Notes under the pieces: model-generated
What the model was told of the DNA's origin: nothing
The model's database searches: none
The model's input: the letters and a program-made list of their open reading frames with translations, nothing else
Part shown: piece after piece, positions 25,701 through 38,592 of the stretch
How the letters are laid out: every line of letters starts with the position of its first letter
Numbering within the stretch: position 1 is the stretch's first letter
Translations under genes and position numbers: made by a program
DNA from: Hydractinia symbiolongicarpus
Taxonomy: Eukaryota > Cnidaria > Hydrozoa > Anthoathecata > Hydractiniidae
Assembly: GCF_029227915.1 (NCBI RefSeq)
Contig: NC_079878.1
Span: 33,445,501 to 33,509,500 of the forward strand
DNA length: 64,000 nucleotides
Direction: 5' to 3'

Positions 25701-28700
25701 TTACGGGAAATCGCGGGTTTTCGTTTGCCGGCGATTAACCTTCTTTTATTCAGCGTCCCATCAAATATGAAAATATTTTTGAAAACTACAAGTCTCATGC
25801 GTTTAGTGGTAAAAAAATAATATAAAAAATCGTTCGGGAAATGAGTTTACTCCCTGGGTACTTTCTTTGTATACTTTTGACTATACGGGCCGAGTCCGAG
25901 ATTTACGGGAAATCGCGGATTTTCGTTTGCCGGCGATTAAACTTCTTTTATTCAGCGTCCCATCAAATATGAAAATATTTTTGAAAACTTCAAGTCTCAT
26001 GCGTTTAGTGGTAAAAAAATAATACAAAAAATCGTTCGGGAAATGAGTTTACTCCCTGGGTACTTTCTTTGTATACTTTTGACTATACGGGCCAAGCCCG
26101 GGAATTACGGAAAATCGCGGGTTTTCGTTTGCCGGCGATTAAACTTCTTTTATTCAGCGTCTCATCAAAAATGAAAACATTTTTAAAAACTACAAGTCTT
26201 ATGCGTTTTAGTGGTGAAAAAATAATTTAAAAAATCGTTCTGGAAATGAGTTTACTCCCTGGGTACTTTCTTTGTATACTTTTGACTATACGGGCCGAGT
26301 CCGGGATTTACGGGAAATCGCGGATTTTCGTTTGCCGGCGATTATACTTATTTTATTCAGCGTCCCATCAAATATGAAAATATTTTTGAAAACTACAAGT
26401 CTCATGCGTTTAGTGGTAAAAAAATAATATAAAAAATCGTTCGGGAAATGAGTTTACTCCCTGGGTACTTTCTTTGTATACTTTTGACTATACGGGCCAA
26501 GCCCGGGATTTACGGGAAATCGCGGGTTTTCGTTTGCCGGCGATTAAACTTCTTTTATTCAGCGTCTCATCAAAAATGAAAACATTTTTAAAAACTACAA
26601 GTCTTATGCGTTTTAGTGGTGAAAAAATAATTTAAAAAATCGTTCTGGAAATGAGTTTACTTCCTGGGTACTTTCTTTGTATACTTTTGACTATACGGGC
26701 CGAGTCCGGGATTTACGGGAAATCGCGGATTTTCGTTTGCCGGCGATTATACTTATTTTATTCAGCGTCCCATCAAATATGAAAATATTTTTGAAAACTA
26801 CAAGTCTCATGCGTTTAGTGGTAAAAAAATAATATAAAAAATCGTTCGGGAAATGAGTTTACTCCCTGGGTACTTTCTTTGTATACTTTTGACTATACGG
26901 GCCAAGCCCGGGATTTACGGGAAATCGCGGGTTTTCGTTTGCCGGCGATTAAACTTCTTTTATTCAGCGTCTCATCAAAAATGAAAACATTTTTAAAAAC
27001 TACAAGTCTTATGCGTTTTAGTGGTGAAAAAATAATTTAAAAAATCGTTCTGGAAATGAGTTTACTCCCTGGGTACTTTCTTTGTATACTTTTGACTATA
27101 CGGGCCGAGTCCGGGGTTTAGGGAAATCGCAGGTTTTCGTTTGCCGGCGATTAAACTTCTTTTATTCAGCGTCTCATCAAAAATGAAAACATTTTTAAAA
27201 ACTACAAGTCTTATGCGTTTTAGTGGTGAAAAAATAATTTAAAAAATCGTTCTGGAAATGAGTTTACTCACAAGGTACTTTCTTTGTATACATTCGACTA
27301 TACGTGCCAAGCCCGGGATTTACGAGAAATCGCGGGTTTTCGTTTGCCGGCGATTAAACTTCTTTTATTCTGCGTCTCATCAAAAATGAAAACATTTTTG
27401 AAAACTACAAGTCTCATGCGTTTTAGTGGTAAAAAAATAATATAAAAAATCGTTCGGGAAATGAGTTTAATCCCTGGGTACTTTCTTTGTATACTTTTGA
27501 CTATACGGGCCAAGCCGGGATTTACGGGAAATCGCAGATTTTCGTTTGCCGGCGATTAAACTTCTTTTATTCAGCGTCCCATCAAATATGAAAATATTTT
27601 TGAAAACTTCAAGTCTCATGCGTTTAGTGGTAAAAAAATAATATAAAAAATCGTTCGGGAAATGAGTTTACTCCCTGGGTACTTTCTTTGTATACTTTTG
27701 ACTATACGGGCCAAGCCCGGGAATTACGGAAAATAGCGGGTTTTCGTTTGCCGGCGATTAAACTTCTTTTATTCAGCGTCTCATCAAAAATGAAAACATT
27801 TTTAAAAACTACAAGTCTTATGCGTTTTAGTGGTGAAAAAATAATTTAAAAAATCGTTCTGGAAATGAGTTTACTCCCTGGGTACTTTCTTTGTATACTT
27901 TTGACTATACGGGCCGAGTCCGGGATTTACGGGAAATCGCGGATTTTCGTTTGCCGGCGATTATACTTCTTTTATTCAGCGTCCCATCAAATATGAAAAT
28001 ATTTTTGAAAACTACAAGTCTCATGCGTTTAGTGGTAAAAAAATAATATAAAAAATCGTGCGGGAAATGAGTTTACTCCCTGGGTACTTTCTTTGTATAC
28101 TTTTGACTATACGGGCCAAGCCCGGGATTTACGGGAAATCGCGGGTTTTCGTTTGCCGGCGATTAAACTTCTTTTATTCAGCGTCTCATCAAAAATGAAA
28201 ACATTTTTAAAAACTACAAGTCTTATGCGTTTCAGTGGTGAAAAAATAATTTAAAAAATCGTTCTGGAAATGAGTTTACTCCCTGGGTACTTTCTTTGTA
28301 TACTTTTGACTATACGGGCCGAGTCCGGGGTTTAGGGAAATCGCAGGTTTTCGTTTGCCGGCGATTAAACTTCTTTTATTCAGCGTCTCATCAAAAATGA
28401 AAACATTTTTAAAAACTACAAGTCTTATGCGTTTTAGTGGTGAAAAAATAATTTAAAAAATCGTTCTGGAAATGAGTTTACTCACAGGGTACTTTCTTTG
28501 TATACATTCGACTATACGTGCCAAGCCCGGGATTTACGGGAAATCGCGGGTTTTCGTTTGCCGGCGATTAACCTTCTTTTATTCAGCGTCCCATCAAATA
28601 TGAAAATATTTTTGAAAACTACAAGTCTCATGCGTTTAGTGGTAAAAAAATAATATAAAAAATCGATCGGAAAATGAGTTTACTCCCTGGGTACTTTCTT

Positions 28701-31700
28701 TGTATACTTTTGACTATACGGGCCGAGTCCGAGATTTACGGGAAATCGCGGATTTTCGTTTGCCGGCGATTAAACTTCTTTTATTCAGCGTCCCATCAAA
28801 TATGAAAATATTTTTGAAAACTTCAAGTCTCATGCGTTTAGTGGTAAAAAAATAATATAAAAAATCGTTCGGGAAATAAGTTTACTCCCTGGGTACTTTC
28901 TTTGTATACTTTTGACTATACGGGCCGAGTCCGGGATTTACGGGAAATCGCGGATTTTCGTTTGCCGGCGATTATACTTCTTTTATTCAGCGTCCCATCA
29001 AATATGAAAATATTTTTGAAAACTACAAGTCTCATGCGTTTAGTGGTAAAAAAATAATATAAAAAATCGTGCGGGAAATGAGTTTACTCCCTGGGTACTT
29101 TCTTTGTATACTTTTGACTATACGGGCCAAGCCCGGGATTTACGGGAAATCGCGGGTTTTCGTTTGCCGGCGATTAAACTTCTTTTATTCAGCGTCTCAT
29201 CAAAAATGAAAACATTTTTAAAAACTACAAGTCTTATGCGTTTCAGTGGTGAAAAAATAATTTAAAAAATCGTTCTGGAAATGAGTTTACTCCCTGGGTA
29301 CTTTCTTTGTATACTTTTGACTATACGGGCCGAGTCCGGGGTTTAGGGAAATCGCAGGTTTTCGTTTGCCGGCGATTAAACTTCTTTTATTCAGCGTCTC
29401 ATCAAAAATGAAAACATTTTTAAAAACTACAAGTCTTATGCGTTTTAGTGGTGAAAAAATAATTTAAAAAATCGTTCTGGAAATGAGTTTACTCACAGGG
29501 TACTTTCTTTGTATACATTCGACTATACGTGCCAAGCCCGGGATTTACGAGAAATCGCGAGTTTTCGTTTGTCGGCGATTAAACTTCTTTTATTCTGCGT
29601 CTCATCAAAAATGAAAACATTTTTGAAAACTACAAGTCTCATGCGTTTTAGTGGTGAAAAAATAAATTAAAAAATTGTTCGGGAAATGAGTTTAATCCCT
29701 GGGTACTTTCTTTGTATACTTTTGACTATACGGGCCAAGCCGGGATTTACGGGAAATCGCGGGTTTTCGTTTGCCGGCGATTAACCTTCTTTTATTCAGC
29801 GTCCCATCAAATATGAAAATATTTTTGAAAACTACAAGTCTCATGCGTTTAGTGGTAAAAAAATAATATAAAAAATCGATCGGAAAATGAGTTTACTCCC
29901 TGGGTACTTTCTTTGTATACTTTTGACTATACGGGCCGAGTCCGAGATTTACGGGAAATCGCGGATTTTCGTTTGCCGGCGATTAAACTTCTTTTATTCA
30001 GCGTCCCATCAAATATGAAAATATTTTTGAAAACTTCAAGTCTCATGCGTTTAGTGGTAAAAAAATAATATAAAAAATCGTTCGGGAAATAAGTTTACTC
30101 CCTGGGTACTTTCTTTGTATACTTTTGACTATACGGGCCAAGCCCGGGAATTACGGAAAATCGCGGGTTTTCGTTTGCCAACGATTAAACTTCTTTTATT
30201 CAGCGTCTCATCAAAAATGAAAACATTTTTAAAAACTACAAGTCTTATGCGTTTTAGTGGTGAAAAAATAATTTAAAAAATCGTTCTGGAAATGAGTTTA
30301 CTCACAGGGTACTTTCTTTGTATACATTCGACTATACGTGCCAAGCCCGGGATTTACGAGAAATCGCGAGTTTTCGTTTGTCGGCGATTAAACTTCTTTT
30401 ATTCTGCGTCTCATCAAAAATGAAAACATTTTTGAAAACTACAAGTCTCATGCGTTTTAGTGGTGAAAAAATAAATTAAAAAATTGTTCGGGAAATGAGT
30501 TTAATCCCTGGGTACTTTCTTTGTATACTTTTGACTATACGGGCCAAGCCGGGATTTACGGGAAATCGCGGGTTTTCGTTTGCCGGCGATTAACCTTCTT
30601 TTATTCAGCGTCCCATCAAATATGAAAATATTTTTGAAAACTACAAGTCTCATGCGTTTAGTGGTAAAAAAATAATATAAAAAATCGATCGGGAAATGAG
30701 TTTACTCCCTGGGTACTTTCTTTGTATACTTTTGACTATACGGGCCGAGTCCGAGATTTACGGGAAATCGCGGATTTTCGTTTGCCGGCGATTAAACTTC
30801 TTTTATTCAGCGTCCCATCAAATATGAAAATATGTTTGAAAACTTCAAGTCTCATGCGTTTAGTGGTAAAAAAATAATATAAAAAATCGTTCGGGAAATA
30901 AGTTTACTCCCTGGGTACTTTCTTTGTATACTTTTGACTATACGGGCCAAGCCCGGGAATTACGGAAAATCGCGGGTTTTCGTTTGCCAACGATTAAACT
31001 TCTTTTATTCAGCGTCTCATCAAAAATGAAAACATTATTAAAAACTACAAGTCTTATGCGTTTTAGTGGTGAAAAAATAATTTAAAAAATCGTTCTGGAA
31101 ATGAGTTTACTCCCTGGGTACTTTCTTTGTATACTTTTGACTATACGGGCCGAGTCCGGGATTTACGGGAAATCGCGGATTTTCGTTTGCCGGCGATTAT
31201 ACTTCTTTTATTCAGCGTCCCATCAAATATGAAAATATTTTTGAAAACTACAAGTCTCATGCGTTTAGTGGTAAAAAAATAATATAAAAAATCGTTCGGG
31301 AAATGAGTTTACTCCCTGGGTACTTTCTTTGTATACTTTTGACTATACGGGCCAAGCCCGGGATTTACGGGAAATCGCGGGTTTTCGTTTGCCGGCGATT
31401 AAACTTCTTTTATTCAGCGTCTCATCAAAAATGAAAACATTTTTAAAAACTACAAGTCTTATGCGTTTTAGTGGTGAAAAAATAATTTAAAAAATCGTTC
31501 TGGAAATGAGTTTACTCACAGGGTACTTTCTTTGTATACATTCGATTATACGGGCCAAGCCCGGGATTTACGGGAAATCGCGGGTTTTCGTTTGCCGGCG
31601 ATTAAACTTCTTTTATTCAGCGTCTCATCAAAAATGAAAACATTTTTAAAAACTACAAGTCTTATGCGTTTTAGTGGGGAAAATATAATTTAAAAAATCG

Positions 31701-34700
31701 TTCTGGAAATGAGTTTACTCCCTGGGTACTTTCTTTGTATACTTTTGACTATACGGGCCGAGTCCGGGATTTAGGGAAATCGCAGGTTTTCGTTTGCCAG
31801 CGATTAAACTGCTTTTATTCAGCGTCTCATCAAAAATGAAAACATTTTTGAAAACTACAAGTCTCATGCGTTTTAGTGGTGAAAAAATAATTTAAAAAAT
31901 CTTTCGGGAAATGATTTTACTCCCTAGGTACTTTCTTTGTATACTTTTGACTATACGGGCCAAGCCCGGGATTTACGGGAAATCGCGGGTTTTCGTTTGC
32001 CGGCGATTAAACTTCTTTTATTCAGCGTCTCATCAAAAATGAAAACATTTTTAAAAACTACAAGTCTTATGCGTTTTAGTGGGGAAAATATAATTTAAAA
32101 AATCGTTCTGGAAATGAGTTTACTCCCTGGGTACTTTCTTTGTATACTTTTGACTATACGGGCCGAGTCCGGGATTTAGGGAAATCGCAGGTTTTCGTTT
32201 GCCGGCGATTAAACTGCTTTTATACAGCGTCTCATCAAAAATGAAAACATTTTTGAAAACTACAAGTCTCATGCGTTTTAGTGGTGAAAAAATAATTTAA
32301 AAAATCGTTCGGGAAATGAGTTTACTCCCTGGGTACTTTCTTTGTATACTTTTGACTATACGGGCCAAGCCAGGATTTACGGGAAATCGCAGGTTTTCGT
32401 TTGCCGGCAATTAAACTTCTTTTATTCAGCGTCTCATCAAAAATGAAAACATTTTTAAAAACTACAAGTCTCACGCGTTTTAGTGGTGAAAAAATAATTT
32501 AAAAAATCGTTCGGGAAATGAGTTTACTCCCTGGGTACTTTCTTTGTATACTTTTGACTATACGGGCCAAGCCGGGATTTACGGGAAATCGCGGGTTTTC
32601 GTTTGCCGGCGATTAAACTTCTTTTATTCAGCGTCTCATCAAAAATGTAAACATTTTTAAAAACTACAAGTCTGATGCGTTTTAGTGGTGAAAAAATAAT
32701 TTAAAAAATCGTTCTGGAAATGAGTTTACTCACAGGGTACTTTCTTTGTATACATTCGGCTATACGGGCCAAGCCCGGGATTTACGGGAAATCGCGGGTT
32801 TTCGTTTTCCGGCGATTAAACCTCTTTCATTAAGCGTCTCATCAAAAATGAAAACATTGTTGAAAACTACAAGTCTCATGCGTTTTAGTGTTGAAAAAAA
32901 AATTTAAAAAATCGTTCGGGAAATGAGTTTACTCCCTGGGTACTTTCTTTGTATACATTCGACTATACGGGCCAAGCCCCGGATTTACGGGAAAACGCGG
33001 GATTTCGTTTGCCGGCGATTAAACCTCTTTCATTAAGCGTCTCATCAAAAATGAAAACATTTTTTAAAACTACAAGTCTCATGCGTTTTAGTGGTGAAAA
33101 AATAATTTAAAAAATCGTTCGGGAAATGAGCTTACTCCCTGGGTACATTATTTGTATACTTTTGACTATACGGGCCGAGTCCGGGATTTACGGGAAATCG
33201 CGGATTTTCGTTTGCTGGCGATTAAACTGCTTTTATTCAGCGTCTCATCAAAAATGAAAACATTTTTGAAAACTACAAGTCTCGTGCGTTTTAATGGTGA
33301 AAAAATAATTTAAAAAATCGTTCTGGAAATGAGTTTACTCCCTGGGTACATTCTTTGTATACTTTTGACTATACGGGCCAAGCCGGGATTTACGGGAAAT
33401 CGCGGGTTTTCGTTTGCCGGCGATTAAACTTCTTTTATTCAGCGTCTCATCAAAAATGTAAACATTTTTAAAAACTACAAGTCTAATGCGTTTTAGTGGT
33501 GAAAAAATAATTTAAAAAATCGTTCTGGAAATGAGTTTACTCACAGGGTACTTTCTTTGTATACATTCGACTATACGGGCCAAGCCCGGGATTTACGGGA
33601 AATCGCGGGTTTTCGTTTTCCGGCGATTAAACCTCTTTCATTAAGCGTCTCATCAAAAATGAAAACATTTTTGAAAACTACAAGTCTCATGCGTTTTAGT
33701 GTTGAAAAAAAAATTTAAAAAATCGTTCGGGAAATGAGTTTACTCCCTGGGTACTTTCTTTGTATACATTCGACTATACGGGCCAAGCCCCGGATTTACG
33801 GGAAAACGCGGGATTTCGTTTGCCGGCGATTAAACCTCTTTCATTAAGCGTCTCATCAAAAATGAAAACATTTTTTAAAACTACAAGTCTCATGCGTATT
33901 AGTGGTGAAAAAATAATTTAAAAAATCGTTCGGGAAATGAGTTTACTCCCTGGGTACTTTATTTGTATACTTTTGACTATACGGGCCGAGTCCGGGATTT
34001 ACGGGAAATCGCGGATTTTCGTTTGCCGGCGATTAAACTGCTTTTATTCAGCGTCTCATCAAAAATGAAAACATTTTTGAAAACTACAAGTCCCATGCGT
34101 TTTAGTGGTGAAAAAATAATTTAAAAAATCGTTCGGGAAATGAGTTTACTCCCTGGGTACTTTCTTTGTATACTTTTGACTATACGGGCCAAGCCCGGGA
34201 TTTACGGGAAATCGCGGGTTTTCGTTTGCCGGCGATTAAACTTCTTTTATTCAGCGTCTCATCAAAAATGAAAACATTTTTGAAAACTACAAGTCTCATG
34301 CGTTTTAGTGGTGAAAAAATAATTTAAAAAATCGTTCGGGAAATGAGTTTACTCCCTGGGTACTTTCTTTGTATACTTTTGACTATACGGGCCGAGTCCG
34401 GGATTTACGGGAAATCGCGGATTTTCGTTTCCCGGCGATTAAACTTCTTTTATTTAGCGTCCCATCAAATATGAAAATATTTTTGAAAACTACAAGTCTC
34501 ATGCGTTTAGTGGTAAAAAAATAATATAAAAAATCGTTCGGGAAATGAGTTTACTCCCTAGGTACTTTCTTTGTATACTTTTGACTATACGGGCCAAGCC
34601 CGGGATTTACGGGAAATCGCGGGTTTTCGTTTGCCGGCGATTAAACTTCTTTTATTCAGCGTCTCATCAAAAATGAAAACATTTTTAAAAACTACAAGTC

Positions 34701-37700
34701 TTATGCGTTTTAGTGGTGAAAAAATAATTTAAAAAATCGTTCTGGAAATGAGTTTACTCCCTGGGTACTTTCTTTGTATACTTTTGACTGTACGGGCCGA
34801 GTTCGGGATTTACGGGAAATCGCGGATTTTCGTTTGCCGGCGATTAAACTTCTTTTATTCAGCGTCCCATCAAATATGAAAATATTTTTGAAAACTACAA
34901 GTCTCATGCGTTTAGTGGTAAAAAAATAATATAAAAAATTGTTCGGGAAATGAGTTTACTCCCTGGGTACTTTCTTTGTATACTTTTGACTATACGGGCC
35001 AAGCCCGGGATTTACGGGAAATCGCGGGTTTTCGTTTGCCGGCGATTAAACTTCTTTTATTCAGCGTCTCATCAAAAATGAAAACATTTTTAAAAACTAC
35101 AAGTCTTATGCGTTTTAGTGGTGAAAAAATAATTTAAAAAATCGTTCTGGAAATGAGTTTACTCCCTGGGTACTTTCTTTGTATACTTTTGACTATACGG
35201 GCCGAGTCCGGGGTTTAGGGAAATCGCAGGTTTTCGTTTGCCGGCGATTAAACTTCTTTTATTCAGCGTCTCATCAAAAATGAAAACATTTTTAAAAACT
35301 ACAAGTCTTATGCGTTTTAGTGGTGAAAAAATAATTTAAAAAATCGTTCTGGAAATGAGTTTACTCACAGGGTACTTTCTTTGTATACATTCGACTATAC
35401 GTGCCAAGCCCGGGATTTACGAGAAATCGCGGGTTTTCGTTTGCCGGCGATTAAACTTCTTTTATTCTGCGTCTCATCAAAAATGAAAACATTTTTGAAA
35501 ACTACAAGTCTCATGCGTTTTAGTGGTGAAAAAATAATTTAAAAAATCGTTTGGGAAATGAGTTTACTCCCTGGGTACTTTCTTTGTGTACTTTTGACTA
35601 TACGGGCCAAGCCGGGATTTGCGGGAAATCTCGAGTTTTCGTTTGCCGGCGATTAAAATTCTTTTATTCAGCGTCTCATCAAAAATGAAAACATTTTTAA
35701 AAACTACAAGTCTTATGCGTTTTAGTGGTGAAAAAATAATTTAAAAAATCGTTCTGGAAATGAGTTTACTCACAGGGTACTTTCTTTGTATACATTCGAC
35801 TGTACGGGCCAAGCCCGGGATTTACGGGAAATCGCGGGTTTTCGTTTGCCGGCGATTAAACTTCTTTCATTCAGCGTCTCATCAAAAATGATAACATTTT
35901 TAAAAACTACAAGTCTTATGCGTTTTAGTGGGGAAAATATAATTTAAAAAATCGTTCTGGAAATGAGTTTACTCCCTGGGTACTTTCTTTGTATACTTTT
36001 GACTATACGGGCCGGGTCCGGGATTTAGGGAAATCGCAGGTTTTCGTTTGCCGGCGATTAAACTGCTTTTATTCAGCGTCTCATCAAAAATGAAAACATT
36101 TTTGAAAACTACAAGTCTCATGCGTTTTAGTGGTGAAAAATTAATTTAAAAAATCGTTCTGGAAATGAGTTTACTCCCTGGGTACTTTCTTTGTATACTT
36201 TTGACTGTACGGGCCGAGTTCGGGATTTACGGGAAATCGCGGATTTTCGTTTGCCGGCGATTAAACTTCTTTTATTCAGCGTCCCATCAAATATGAAAAT
36301 ATTTTTGAAAACTACAAGTCTCATGCGTTTAGTGGTAAAAAAATAATATAAAAAATTGTTCGGGAAATGAGTTTACTCCCTGGGTACTTTCTTTGTATAC
36401 TTTTGACTATACGGGCCAAGCCCGGGATTTACGGGAAATCGCGGGTTTTCGTTTGCCGGCGATTAAACTTCTTTTATTCAGCGTCTCATCAAAAATGAAA
36501 ACATTTTTAAAAACTACAAGTCTTATGCGTTTTAGTGGTGAAAAAATAATTTAAAAAATCGTTCTGGAAATGAGTTTACTCCCTGGGTACTTTCTTTGTA
36601 TACTTTTGACGATACGGGCCGAGTCCGGGGTTTAGGGAAATCGCAGGTTTTCGTTTGCCGGCGATTAAACTTCTTTTATTCAGCGTCTCATCAAAAATGA
36701 AAACATTTTTAAAAACTACAAGTCTTATGCGTTTTAGTGGTGAAAAAATAATTTAAAAAATCGTTCTGGAAATGAGTTTACTCACAGGGTACTTTCTTTG
36801 TATACATTCGACTATACGTGCCAAGCCCGGGATTTACGAGAAATCGCGGGTTTTCGTTTGCCGGCGATTAAACTTCTTTTATTCTGCGTCTCATCAAAAA
36901 TGAAAACATTTTTGAAAACTACAAGTCTCATGCGTTTTAGTGGTGAAAAAATAATTTAAAAAATCGTTTGGGAAATGAGTTTACTCCCTGGGTACTTTCT
37001 TTGTGTACTTTTGACTATACGGGCCAAGCCGGGATTTGCGGGAAATCTCGAGTTTTCGTTTGCCGGCGATTAAAATTCTTTTATTCAGCGTCTCATCAAA
37101 AATGAAAACATTTTTAAAAACTACAAGTCTTATGCGTTTTAGTGGTGAAAAAATAATTTAAAAAATCGTTCTGGAAATGAGTTTACTCACAGGGTACTTT
37201 CTTTGTATACATTCGACTGTACGGGCCAAGCCCGGGATTTACGGGAAATCGCGGGTTTTCGTTTGCCGGCGATTAAACTTCTTTCATTCAGCGTCTCATC
37301 AAAAATGATAACATTTTTAAAAACTACAAGTCTTATGCGTTTTAGTGGGGAAAATATAATTTAAAAAATCGTTCTGGAAATGAGTTTACTCCCTGGGTAC
37401 TTTCTTTGTATACTTTTGACTATACGGGCCGGGTCCGGGATTTAGGGAAATCGCAGGTTTTCGTTTGCCGGCGATTAAACTGCTTTTATTCAGCGTCTCA
37501 TCAAAAATGAAAACATTTTTGAAAACTACAAGTCTCATGCGTTTTAGTGGTGAAAAATTAATTTAAAAAATCGTTCGGGAAATGATTTTACTCCCTGGGT
37601 ACTTTCTTTGTATACTTTTGACTATACGGGCCGAGTCCGGGATTTACGGGAAATCGCAGATTTTAGTTTGCCGACGATTAAACTGCTTTTATTCAGCGTC

Positions 37701-37930
37701 TCATCAAAAATGAAAAAATTTTTGAAAACTACAAGTCTCATGCGTTTTAGTGGTGAAAAAATAATTTAAAAAATCGTTCGGGAAATGATTTTACTCCCTG
37801 GGTACTTTCTTTGTATACTTTTGACTATACGGGCCGAGTTCGGGATTTACGGGAAATCGCAGATTTTAGTTTGCCGACGATTAAACTGCTTTTATTCAGC
37901 GTTTCATCAAAAATGAAAACATTTTTGAAA

Positions 37931-38132
37931 ACTACAAGTCTCATGCGTTTTAGTGGTGAAAAAATAATTTAAAAAATCGTTCGGGAAATGAGTTTACTCC
38001 CTGGGTACTTTCTTTGTATACTTTTGACTATACGGGCCAAGCCGGGATTTACGGGAAATCGCGGGTTTTCGTTTGCCGGCGATTAAACTTCTTTTATTCA
38101 GCGTCTCATCAAAAATGTAAACATTTTTAAAA
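37931..38132 (+). repeat. Reference 202-bp satellite monomer
   Basis: This unit is close to the majority sequence and is a convenient reference. It runs from ACTACAAGTCTCATGCG to the base before the next ACTACAAG. By hand count it has about 37% GC and 12 CpG dinucleotides. It contains three perfect hexamer palindromes: GTATAC, GCCGGC and, in 203-bp versions that have GCCCGGG, CCCGGG. It contains two TTAA tetramers (in TAATTTAAAA and in CGATTAAAC). It also has a GC-rich imperfect dyad around GATTTACGGGAAATC and an AT-rich perfect dyad near its end. The length is close to a nucleosome plus linker, which is common for satellites; any role in nucleosome phasing is inference. Confidence 0.9.
38111..38128. 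repeat. AT-rich dyad of the monomer (example)
   Basis: AAAAATGT AA ACATTTTT forms a perfect 8-bp inverted repeat with a 2-base centre. The common form (AAAAATG AAAA CATTTTT) has 7-bp arms. The CAAATATG family has AAATAT GAAA ATATTT in a shifted register. One such dyad is present per monomer. Confidence 0.75.
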
Positions 38133-38592
38133 ACTACAAGTCTGATGCGTTTTAGTGGAGAAAAAATAATTTAAAAAATCGTTCTGGAAATGAGTTTACT
38201 CACAGGGTACTTTCTTTGTATACATTCGACTATACGGGCCAAGCCCGGGATTTACGAGAAATCGCGGGTTTTCGTTTGCCGGCGATTAAACTTCTTTTAT
38301 TCAGCGTCTCATCAAAAATGAAAACATTTTTGAAAACTACAAGTCTGATGCGTTTTAGTGGTGAAAAAATAATTTAAAAAATCGTTCTGGAAATGAGTTT
38401 ACTCACAGGGTACTTTCTTTGTATACATTCGACTATACGGGCCAAGCCCGGGATTTACGGGAAATTGCGGGTTTTCGTTTTCCGGCGATTAAACCTCTTT
38501 CATTAAGCGTCTCATCAAAAATGAAAACATTTTTGAAAACTACAAGTCTCATGCGTTTTAGTGTTGAAAAAAAAATTTAAAAAATCGTTCGG

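Larger units (their letters stand above)
3095..26060 (+). repeat. Macro-duplication of the array, copy A
   Basis: The order of rare monomer variants here is repeated at 44448-63859. Anchors and offsets: 3095 to 44448 (41,353); 3328 to 45087 (41,759); 4694 to 46655 (41,961); 7776 to 49534 (41,758); 15717 to 50947 (35,230); 16634 to 52609 (35,975); 17547 to 54736 (37,189); 22037 to 59227 (37,190); 24027 to 60812 (36,785); 26021 to 63816 (37,795). Offset changes are close to whole monomers, apart from the 745-bp MITE step. Boundaries are approximate. Confidence 0.85.

Noticed and set aside
38137-38170. Hammerhead ribozyme suggested by CTGATG followed by GAAA, as found in some animal satellites
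   Set aside because: The core needs CUGANGA, but here C follows CTGATG. The bases before GAAA cannot form stem II, and most monomers have CTCATG or CTTATG instead.
37931-38300. CRISPR array
   Set aside because: The whole 203-bp unit is repeated with no alternation of short repeats and unique spacers.
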